This document shows, in pieces, positions 1 through 4,732 of a stretch of 5,366 nt of DNA (its first letter is position 1; every line of letters begins with the position of its first letter). Below the pieces are notes generated by a model that was not told the origin of the DNA, searched no databases, and saw only the letters and a program-made list of their open reading frames with translations. A program made the position numbers and the translations under genes. This stretch comes from Firmicutes bacterium ADurb.Bin467 (GTDB lineage Bacteria; Bacillota; Clostridia; Christensenellales; Aristaeellaceae), in contig MWAC01000080.1 of the NCBI GenBank assembly GCA_002068815.1, forward strand, positions 1 to 5,366. Reading direction: 5' to 3'.

Positions 1-21
1 GAACGTGGCGGTGGCGGCCAT
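1..21 (-). CDS. Probable start of pilC-like gene (5' end only)
   Basis: Only seven codons are inside the window, reading M-A-A-T-A-T-F from an ATG at 21. An AGGAG Shine-Dalgarno motif sits 9 nt upstream, inside the last codons of the pilT fragment, and the gap from the pilT stop is only 5 nt. PilC/GspF-family inner-membrane platform proteins of type IV pili often begin with a short Met-Ala-Thr-Phe-like segment, and pilB-pilT-pilC is a common gene order, so pilC is the natural guess. Seven residues cannot prove the family; the identity rests on context. Confidence 0.4.
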
Positions 22-26
22 CGCGA

Positions 27-260
27 TCAACTCCTGCCGCAGAGTTTGTTGTAGTCGGGCGTGTGGTGGCACTTGTCGAGCCCGGTCTCGTAGGTGATCC
101 GGCCCTCCCGCACCAACTTCGCCAAGTGCTGGTCCAGGGTGTGCATCCCGTACTGCTGACCGGCCTGCATCGCCGAGTAGATCTGGTGGGTCTTGCCCTC
201 CCGGATCAGGTTCCGCACCGCGGGCGTCACCGTCAGGATTTCGGTGGCCACCACACGTCC
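27..260 (-). pseudogene. pilT: C-terminal fragment of PilT-type twitching motility ATPase
   Basis: About 77 residues match the end of PilT, the hexameric ATPase that powers type IV pilus retraction. The family block EILTVTPAVRNLIREGKTHQ is followed by a QxGMxTLDQxLAxLVREGRIT-like segment and a natural stop. A complete PilT has roughly 350 residues; the N-terminal PAS-like domain, Walker A, Asp boxes and Walker B are all absent. Upstream of about 260 this frame turns into low-complexity Arg/Ala/Gly sequence that is only the shadow of mgtE, and no start codon or ribosome site belongs to the fragment. It therefore cannot encode a working ATPase. The fragment is joined head-on to the cut end of mgtE; the breakpoint lies between about 253 and 269. 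Six arginines are encoded CGG four times, CGT once and AGG once, never CGC, whereas CGC is common in the neighbouring genes. This is a weak hint of different origin. Confidence 0.85.
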
Positions 261-1195
261 GCGACCGTCGAGATCAGCGGCCCCGCCATCAGCGCGGGGT
301 CGAGCTTTACCGCGTGCGCGAGCATCGGGAGCACGCAGCCGAGTATGTTCGCGATCGTCACCGTCAGAAGCAGCGACAGCGCCACGACCATCGCGGACAT
401 CGGCGTCGCGCCGAAGATCAGCATCGTGATCCCGAAGTGGACGGCGCCGAGCCCCGCGCCGCAAAGAAGCCCTATGCGGACCTCCTTCCAGAGCACCTCC
501 CACAGCATCGAGAGCGTCAGTTCGCCCAGCGCGATTGCGCGGATGATCATCGTCGAGGATTGCGAGCCGCAGTCGCCGCCCGCGTCCATCAGAAGCGGCA
601 TGCTGCTGACGACGAGGATTCCCAGCGCGCCCGAGGTCAGCAAAAACCCCTGGTAGCCCTGGATCACGCGCTCGCACAAAAGCGACGAGAGCAGGAGGAC
701 CACGAGCCACGGGATGCGGTGCATCGCCAGCATCCAGGCCGACGAGGTCGCGTAGCTCTCCTCCGAGGGCAGCATGCCGGCCATCCTCTCGAAGTCCTCG
801 GTGTTCTCCTCCTCGATGACGTCGACGATGCTGTTGACGCCGATCGCGCCGACGAGCAGACCGTCCTCGTCCGTCACCGGCAGCGACATCAGGTCGTATT
901 TGCGCACGAGCTTCGCCGCGTGCTGCTGGTCGTCCGCCACGCTCACCGACATCACGTTCGCGTCCATCAGCGATTCGACCGGCGCGTCGTCCTTCGCAAA
1001 CAGCAGCGTCTTCAGGTCCAGCGCGCCGATCAGACGGTCGTCCGCGTCGGTCACGTAGATCGTGTACATCGCGTCGCTGTCGAGCCCCGAAGCACGCAGC
1101 TCCAGCAGCCCCTCGCGCGCGGTCGTCCCGGCGCTCAGCCGGACGAATTCGGGCGTCATGATCTCGCCCGCGGTGTTCCGGATCGTCTCGGGCAT
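233..1195 (-). CDS. mgtE: MgtE-type magnesium channel, short form, 3' end truncated at a chimeric junction
   Basis: MgtE proteins are dimeric inner-membrane Mg2+ channels gated by cytoplasmic Mg2+. The 320-residue product shows two CBS domains (about 10-67 and 75-132), the plug-helix region (about 133-158), and membrane helices near 161-179, 183-203, 240-260 and 268-291. The SLMDANVMSVSVADDQ stretch and the MDAGGDCGSQSS pore-domain motif (203-214) are typical. Full MgtE is about 450 residues; the ~130-residue N-terminal Mg-binding domain is missing here and the protein starts directly at CBS1. The ATG at 1195 is chosen because AAAGGAG (1204-1210) lies 8 nt before it; a GTG at 1213 would overlap that site. 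The family end would read ADV(S/T)GLLIYF and continue about 18 residues. Here the sequence is native to Asp313-Val314, the Asp matching the pore Asp432 of Thermus MgtE, then turns into WWPPKS and stops. The last helix is lost, so the product is probably inactive if the junction is real. Confidence 0.9.
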   Translation of the reverse strand: MPETIRNTAGEIMTPEFVRLSAGTTAREGLLELRASGLDSDAMYTIYVTDADDRLIGALDLKTLLFAKDDAPVESLMDANVMSVSVADDQQHAAKLVRKYDLMSLPVTDEDGLLVGAIGVNSIVDVIEEENTEDFERMAGMLPSEESYATSSAWMLAMHRIPWLVVLLLSSLLCERVIQGYQGFLLTSGALGILVVSSMPLLMDAGGDCGSQSSTMIIRAIALGELTLSMLWEVLWKEVRIGLLCGAGLGAVHFGITMLIFGATPMSAMVVALSLLLTVTIANILGCVLPMLAHAVKLDPALMAGPLISTVADVWWPPKS

Positions 1196-1203
1196 TTCCC
1201 CCA

Positions 1204-1210
1204 CTCCTTT
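1204..1210 (-). promoter_or_regulatory. Shine-Dalgarno site of mgtE
   Basis: AAAGGAG on the minus strand, 8 nt before the ATG at 1195. It decides the start: an upstream in-frame GTG at 1213 immediately precedes this motif, so using that GTG would place the ribosome site inside the coding region. The next hairpin upstream (1217-1257) ends within 7 nt of it, close enough to influence access. Confidence 0.75.
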
Positions 1211-1216
1211 CACAAT

Positions 1217-1257
1217 GCAAAGCAGACGCTGCCCATTTTGGGGCAGAGCCCTTTTGC
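1217..1257 (-). repeat. Hairpin just upstream of the mgtE ribosome site
   Basis: An imperfect inverted repeat. The inner stem CTGCCC/GGGCAG (1229-1234 with 1241-1246) closes a six-base loop, and the outer arms GCAAA/TTTGC (1217-1221 with 1253-1257) can pair again. On the minus strand no U-run follows, so it is not a standard terminator for mgtE-direction transcription. It could be the last stem of a regulatory leader or part of a dispersed repeat; the sequence alone does not decide. Confidence 0.5.
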
Positions 1258-1290
1258 TGATGTGGAAGTGTTATGGAAATGGAGCGGGCG

Positions 1291-1338
1291 GCCGGCGCAA
1301 AGCCCCGGCTCTATGAAATCCCCGCAAGGAGAACTTCA
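1291..1338 (-). repeat. Two adjacent hairpins in the rluD-mgtE intergenic region
   Basis: On the minus strand, a hairpin at 1338-1314 pairs UGAA with UUCA and UCUCC with GGGGA around a UUGC loop. A second, at 1309-1291, pairs GCCGG with CCGGC and GC with GC around a UUU loop, with one G-G mismatch. Their spacing and order suggest a folded leader RNA upstream of mgtE. I do not recognise the conserved core of an M-box magnesium riboswitch in or around them. Confidence 0.45.
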
Positions 1339-1417
1339 GCGGACCGGCGCGGCCGACCCGACTGCATTCCAACTACTTCCGCCGCCAGCGTCGTCCACCG
1401 AGTCCACCTCCTAGAAA

Positions 1418-1435
1418 GTTATTGCACCCTATAAC
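1418..1435 (-). repeat. Short hairpin (GTTAT/ATAAC)
   Basis: A five-base stem, GTTAT with ATAAC, closes an eight-base loop. It lies just ahead of an AGGAGG motif at 1407-1412 on the minus strand. This is an A+T-rich island in an otherwise GC-rich intergenic region. Confidence 0.4.
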
Positions 1436-1451
1436 ACGAATTCCCGGCCAT

Positions 1452-1576
1452 GAATGCGTCGTCGCGCCGGATCTTTTCCCGTCCCGCTGTGTCGCCCTCC
1501 GCTCAACGTAGCTCCGCTACGCCTCGCTCCGGCTCCTAGCGGGACAGAAAAACCTCTCGCCGCTTTGGACGCATTC
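1452..1576. repeat. 125-bp nested palindrome, candidate structured RNA or MITE/REP-like repeat
   Basis: Three perfect nested inverted repeats share one axis. The outer arms are GAATGCGTC (1452-1460) and GACGCATTC (1568-1576), the middle arms GTCCCGCT (1481-1488) and AGCGGGAC (1538-1545), and the apex CGTAG-CTCCG-CTACG (1507-1521). Between outer and middle arms, the minus-strand UUUUUC tract can pair with GAAAAG on the other side, so the whole element can fold into one long rod with internal loops. The interior is rich in GGAGC-like repeats. It encodes no convincing protein. A consensus promoter on the minus strand starts transcription about 8-10 nt before the outer arm. It may be a non-coding RNA, the first part of the mgtE leader, or a copy of a dispersed palindromic element. 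Confidence 0.7.
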
Positions 1577-1591
1577 CTGTCCATCATTCGT

Positions 1592-1620
1592 ATTATAGTC
1601 TCGTTCTGCTCTTATGTCAA
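1592..1620 (-). promoter_or_regulatory. Consensus sigma-70/sigma-A promoter reading towards mgtE
   Basis: The minus strand carries TTGACA (1620-1615), a 17-nt spacer, and TATAAT (1597-1592): both hexamers perfect and the spacing optimal. The TGA stop codon of rluD (1619-1617) lies inside the -35 box. Transcription would start near 1585 (G) or 1584 (A), immediately before the 125-bp palindrome. If it continues into mgtE, the leader is about 390 nt, unusually long; if it ends after the palindrome, it defines an RNA of roughly 130-150 nt. The match is much too good for a GC-rich background to be dismissed as chance, but transcription itself is not shown. Confidence 0.8.
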
Positions 1621-2534
1621 TCCGCCCGGAGCCTGTTGCGCCAGATTTTAAACCGCTCCTCCGGCTCGGCCTCGAAGCGCATGCGCTCGCCGGTCGTCGG
1701 GTGGATAAAGCCGATGACCCCGGCGTGCAAAAGCTGCCCGCCCTTGACCGGGAACGGGGATTTTTTCGGCCCGTAGGCGGGGTCGCCGAGCACCGGGTGG
1801 CCGATCGAGGCCAGGTGCACGCGAATCTGGTGCGTGCGCCCGGTCTCGAGCCCGCACTCGATGAGCGCCGCGCCCCGGAGCGGCTCGAGCACGGCCCAGT
1901 GCGTCACCGCCTCGCGCCCGTCTAAGCGGATGGCCATTTTCTTGCGGTCGGTCGGGTGGCGGCCGACCGGCGCGGAGACGGTGCCGGCCTCCTCGCGGAA
2001 ATTCCCGATCACGATCGCGAGGTATCTGCGCTCGACGGTGTGCGCCTTGATCTGCGCGGCGAGCGACACGTGGCTCTTGTCGTTCTTCGCGACGAGCAAG
2101 AGCCCCGAGGTGTCCTTGTCGATCCGGTGGACGATGCCCGGGCGAATTTCGCCGCCGATGCCGGAGAGCCCGGAGAGCTTATGGAGCAGCGCGTTCACGA
2201 GCGTGCCGCCCGGGTTTCCCGCCGCCGGGTGCACGACCATGCCGGAGGGCTTGTACACGACCGCGAGGTCCCTGTCCTCGTAGAGCACGTCGAGCGCGAT
2301 GTCCTCGGCCTCGGCCCTCGCGGGCGCGGCGTCGGGGACCGTCAGCTCGACCTCGTCCCGCGCGCGCAGCTTCACGCCCGCCTTCCGCGCGGGCTCGCCG
2401 TTGACGAGCGCGCGCCCCTCGGCGATCAGCGAGGAGATGCGCGAGCGCGTGAGGCCGCAGCGGTCCGCTATGTAGGCGTCGAGCCGGGCGCCGGAGTCGG
2501 CGGCGTCGACCGTCCAGGAGAGCTTTTCAGCCAT
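1617..2534 (-). CDS. rluD: RluD/YlyB-family 23S rRNA pseudouridine synthase
   Basis: This enzyme converts specific uridines of large-subunit rRNA to pseudouridine, acting on the ribosome in the cytoplasm. The 305-residue product has the usual RluD layout. An S4 RNA-binding domain (about 17-65, with RLDAYIAD and the SRISSLIAEGRALVNG stretch) precedes the RluA-type catalytic domain (about 83-300). The catalytic motif HRIDKDTSG is at 136-144, with Asp139 as nucleophile. A conserved TGRTHQIRVHLASIGHPVLGD-type block covers 231-251. The ATG at 2534 overlaps the end of lspA by 8 nt and has GGAGG 7 nt upstream, which supports this start. Coupling to lspA is the normal arrangement in Firmicutes (lspA-ylyB in B. 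subtilis). The exact uridines modified cannot be read from sequence; the family includes RluD, RluC and YlyB. No intrinsic terminator follows the stop. Confidence 0.95.
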   Translation of the reverse strand: MAEKLSWTVDAADSGARLDAYIADRCGLTRSRISSLIAEGRALVNGEPARKAGVKLRARDEVELTVPDAAPARAEAEDIALDVLYEDRDLAVVYKPSGMVVHPAAGNPGGTLVNALLHKLSGLSGIGGEIRPGIVHRIDKDTSGLLLVAKNDKSHVSLAAQIKAHTVERRYLAIVIGNFREEAGTVSAPVGRHPTDRKKMAIRLDGREAVTHWAVLEPLRGAALIECGLETGRTHQIRVHLASIGHPVLGDPAYGPKKSPFPVKGGQLLHAGVIGFIHPTTGERMRFEAEPEERFKIWRNRLRAD

Positions 2535-2967
2535 GCGCGCGCCTCCGATCCGCCCGCGTGACCGCGAGCACGCACAGCGCGCAGCCGGCGAGTATCGACA
2601 CGTCGGCCATGTTGAACACCGGGAAGCGCACGAAGTCGAACTCGAGGAAGTCGATCACGAAGCCGTAGCGCAGCCGGTCGTACAGGTTCGAGAGCCCGCC
2701 CGCGAGCACGAGCCACAGCCCCGCGCGCGCGGCCTTCGGCATGTTCGGATACCGGAACAGGCAGAAGGCGACGGCCGCGTTCAGGATCAGCACGACCGCG
2801 GCGATCAGCCCCGTCCGCCCGTAGAATAGCCCGAACGACGCGCCGTAGTTCTCGACGCCGCGGAAGTTCAGTATGCCCGGCACCGCGCGCACCGTGTCCG
2901 CAAGCCCCGTCGACCAGACCTTCGTCAACCGGTCGATCAAGATGACGATCGGCATAAGCCAGATCAT
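2527..2967 (-). CDS. lspA: Lipoprotein signal peptidase (prolipoprotein signal peptidase II)
   Basis: LspA is an inner-membrane aspartyl protease that removes the signal peptide from lipid-modified prolipoproteins. The 146-residue product has four predicted membrane helices (about 3-17, 52-71, 80-95, 121-137). The family motifs are in order: IDRLTK (11-16), NYGASFGLF (40-48), GGLSNLYDR (90-98) and FNMAD (118-122). Catalytic aspartates are Asp97 and Asp122. The first motif is usually D-Q-x-(S/T)-K; here Gln is replaced by Arg13. The ATG at 2967 is preferred because it gives the short family N-terminus and follows the upstream stop codon by one base. An upstream in-frame ATG at 2997 would overlap the preceding gene by 29 nt and add an atypical charged extension. 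Its own ribosome site is weak, so translation is probably coupled to the preceding gene. Confidence 0.94.
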   Translation of the reverse strand: MIWLMPIVILIDRLTKVWSTGLADTVRAVPGILNFRGVENYGASFGLFYGRTGLIAAVVLILNAAVAFCLFRYPNMPKAARAGLWLVLAGGLSNLYDRLRYGFVIDFLEFDFVRFPVFNMADVSILAGCALCVLAVTRADRRRAHG

Positions 2968-2968
2968 G

Positions 2969-3241
2969 CTACATCTTTGCCTGAATCGCATGCACAACCT
3001 CCGCGAGGAACCCGCCGATCAGCGGGATGTTCTCCACCACAATGTTCCGGATGATGATCGCGACGAGCGCGCCCAGCATCGCGACGCCGAGCGTGATGCC
3101 GAATCCGCGCAGTATCCCCTGCAGAAGGCTGTCGATGATCAGCCGCTTCCGGTCGCAGACATACCGCATGTATTCCTCCAGCCGCATCCTCTCGAGCGAG
3201 CCGGCGATCTTTTCGAGACGCTCCACCAACCGTTCGTCCAT
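2969..3241 (-). CDS. Small DUF5665-like membrane protein
   Basis: This is a 90-residue protein of unknown function. A charged amphipathic N-terminal helix (about 1-30, DERLVERLEKIAGSLERMRL) leads to a QGILRGFGITLG turn. A membrane helix follows (about 46-66), then a short second hydrophobic segment with NIPLIGGFLAEVV (71-83). This layout and the RGFGIxxG...NIPLIGxFxAEVV pattern resemble DUF5665, a small family common in Clostridia; the assignment is from memory of the pattern. The ATG at 3241 has a GA-rich AAGGGGG site about 9 nt upstream. The gene opens a second unit after the divIVA terminator and is followed by lspA one base after its stop, so it is probably co-expressed with lspA and rluD. 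It occupies the place where many Firmicutes carry ileS. Confidence 0.75.
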   Translation of the reverse strand: MDERLVERLEKIAGSLERMRLEEYMRYVCDRKRLIIDSLLQGILRGFGITLGVAMLGALVAIIIRNIVVENIPLIGGFLAEVVHAIQAKM

Positions 3242-3295
3242 CCGCGCGCCCCCTTCTTCCAGAATTTTACCCTGGGGGGGACGGGCGTATACTCC

Positions 3296-3325
3296 AAAAA
3301 CGCCCTGCCCGCAGGCAAGGCGTTC
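3296..3325 (-). terminator. Intrinsic terminator downstream of divIVA
   Basis: On the minus strand, AACGCCTTGCC, a TGC turn and GGCAGGGCGTT form a GC-rich stem with one G-U pair, followed directly by five T residues. It begins about 25 nt after the divIVA stop codon. It separates the sepF-divIVA genes from the DUF5665-lspA-rluD genes, although readthrough cannot be excluded because no clear promoter is visible in the ~55 nt that remain before the next ATG. Confidence 0.85.
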
Positions 3326-3349
3326 CGGATCGGGCGCTACAGTCCTTAA

Positions 3350-3895
3350 TCAGTCAAACAAGGATTCCGTATCCTTGAGGATCTTCACCTGTCCTTCGAC
3401 GAGGCGGCGGAACGCGGTGCGGTAGCCGGAGATCGACTTGCGGATGCCTTCGGCCTCGGCCTTGACGGTTTCCGCCTCGGCCTTCGCGCTCGCGGCGATC
3501 TGGGCGGCCTGTTCCTCGGCGGCGGAGACGAGCTGCTGCGCCTTCTTGCGCGCGTCGGCGACGGTGTCGTCGGCGATGCGCTGCGCGCCGATCAGGGTGT
3601 CGCGCATCGCAAGCTCGAGGTTTTTGAAATAGCTCGGCTCGTCGTAGGCGGGATCGCCGCTCGGGGCGGCGGGCGCCGGGGCGACGGGCGCCGGGGCCGG
3701 CTCCTGCGCAAACAGCGGGGCGGGGGCGGACTCCGCGGCCTTCAGCTTCTCGGCGAGGGCCATGTTTTCCCGGATCAGAACGCTAAGCTGGTCGGCGATC
3801 TGGTCGAGAAAATCATCGACCTCCTCGACCATATAGCCGTCGCGCTTCTGGCGGCTGAACTCTTTTTCCTGAATATCTTTCACACTGATCGGCAT
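3350..3895 (-). CDS. divIVA: DivIVA-family polar/septal coiled-coil protein
   Basis: DivIVA proteins bind negatively curved membrane at septa and poles and recruit division or cell-wall factors. The 181-residue product has the diagnostic N-terminal lipid-binding domain: DIQEKEFSRQKRDGYMVEEVDDFLDQI at 7-33, with the GY...EVDxFLD signature, followed by a first coiled coil to about 55. A Pro/Ala-rich linker (57-80), partly built from a 15-bp tandem repeat at 3670-3699, precedes a second Ala/Glu/Lys-rich coiled coil (about 90-178). The ATG at 3895 has AAAGGAAG 7 nt upstream. Location after sepF-ylmG-ylmH is conserved in Gram-positive bacteria. A 102-nt gap from ylmH may hold its own promoter, but I see no convincing one. 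The terminator after its stop marks the end of the unit. Confidence 0.94.
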   Translation of the reverse strand: MPISVKDIQEKEFSRQKRDGYMVEEVDDFLDQIADQLSVLIRENMALAEKLKAAESAPAPLFAQEPAPAPVAPAPAAPSGDPAYDEPSYFKNLELAMRDTLIGAQRIADDTVADARKKAQQLVSAAEEQAAQIAASAKAEAETVKAEAEGIRKSISGYRTAFRRLVEGQVKILKDTESLFD

Positions 3896-3997
3896 GTTCT
3901 CTCTTCCTTTCGTAGCTAGAAGTGCACAGGTGCTCTGCTTCGATATTCGGCAATGCCGGAAGAAATCCTCCCTGCGCGCCGAAAAGTTGAATTTTCT

Positions 3998-4732
3998 TCA
4001 CTTTCCGAACATGAAGATGCGCACGCCGAGCCGCCCCTTGCGGGTCTCGCCGGTGATCTCGGCGAGCTTGAACCGTCCGTAGCCGCGCGCGGAGACGATG
4101 TCGCCCGCCGAGAGCTTCGCGTCCGGCCGCGGGTTGACTTCGTGGTTCACCTTGACGAGCTCCGACGCGATCAATTTCTGCGCGGCCTCGCGGGACAGGT
4201 GAAGCGCCGAGGCGACGAGCGCGTCGAGCCGCTCGGACGCGACCGTCCTGTACGAGATTGCGCCCCCGGGCTCCGGCGCCTCGAAGTCGCCCGCGTCGCG
4301 CTCGATTTCGAGCCGGACGCGCCCGGCGGACTCGAGGTTCAGGAGCACGTAGTCCGCGACGTCCCGGTGGACGAACGCGAGCGCGTGGTCGGAAAGCACC
4401 GCGATGTCCCCGAGCGACGCGCGCACGATGCCCAGCGCCATGATCGCGCCGAGTATGTCCCGGTGGCCGGGCGAGCCGTACCTCGGGTTCCACGAGAGCC
4501 TGAGCCGCTCGATCGGCCAATTTCCCGGCTCGTCCGTGTAAAACGCGGCGACGCGCCTCTCCGCGCCCGGGTATCCGCCGAAGAAGTCCACCTGGCAGCC
4601 GGCGGCGTTCGCGGCGGCCCGGGCGGCGACTTCCAAGGGGGGCTCGAGGAAGCGCGTGTGCGCGGGCTCGCCCGTGCGCGATGCGCGCAGCGCCAGCTCC
4701 CGAAGCCGCTTCTCGCCGAGGTCCCCGTCCAT
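3998..4732 (-). CDS. ylmH: YlmH-family S4-domain RNA-binding protein
   Basis: YlmH proteins bind the large ribosomal subunit. Work in Bacillus places YlmH functionally close to RqcP, which supports alanine tailing of stalled nascent chains; that role is family knowledge, not visible here. The 244-residue product shows the N-terminal fold with FFGGYPGAERRVAAFY (50-65), the central GHRDILGAIMALGIVRASLGDI block (89-110), and an S4 RNA-binding domain (about 166-225: SERLDALVASALHLSREAAQ, then VKVNHEVNPR and GDIVSARGYGRF). The start is the ATG at 4732, which overlaps the yggT stop as TGATG; the open frame continues further upstream, but those residues are only the antisense-like shadow of yggT and sepF. 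Its own ribosome site is weak, so coupling to yggT is likely. Length matches the family (about 250). Confidence 0.92.
   Translation of the reverse strand: MDGDLGEKRLRELALRASRTGEPAHTRFLEPPLEVAARAAANAAGCQVDFFGGYPGAERRVAAFYTDEPGNWPIERLRLSWNPRYGSPGHRDILGAIMALGIVRASLGDIAVLSDHALAFVHRDVADYVLLNLESAGRVRLEIERDAGDFEAPEPGGAISYRTVASERLDALVASALHLSREAAQKLIASELVKVNHEVNPRPDAKLSAGDIVSARGYGRFKLAEITGETRKGRLGVRIFMFGK

Larger units (their letters stand above)
1196..1616. other. 421-nt gene-free region between rluD and mgtE
   Basis: The region holds, in the direction of transcription, the -10 box and start of a consensus promoter, the 125-bp palindrome, a short A+T-rich hairpin, and an AGGAGG followed 8 nt later by a GTG opening a 20-codon frame (1398-1336). 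Two more hairpins, a final hairpin and the mgtE ribosome site follow. Open frames crossing it on the plus strand have no start signals or family resemblance. No tRNA or recognised riboswitch core was found by eye. Confidence 0.8.

Noticed and set aside
1196..1213. GTG at 1213 as mgtE start
   Set aside because: The strong AAAGGAG site lies just downstream of it and is correctly spaced for the ATG at 1195.
314..1414. Long plus-strand open frame opposite mgtE and its upstream region
   Set aside because: Arg/His-rich low-complexity translation with no family resemblance; it is the GC-bias shadow of mgtE.
1200..1440. M-box magnesium riboswitch upstream of mgtE
   Set aside because: Looked for because of the gene, but the conserved core sequences were not recognisable; a covariance search would decide.
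1538..1616. Intrinsic terminator directly after rluD
   Set aside because: The GGAC/GTCC hairpin is not adjacent to the T5 run, and that run falls in the arm of the large palindrome, so this is not a standard terminator.
3264..3292. Promoter for DUF5665-lspA-rluD using TAAAAT (3269-3264) as -10
   Set aside because: The -10 is acceptable but there is no -35 at a proper distance; too weak to list.
3670..3699. 15-bp tandem repeat as an independent element
   Set aside because: It simply encodes the Pro/Ala linker of DivIVA.
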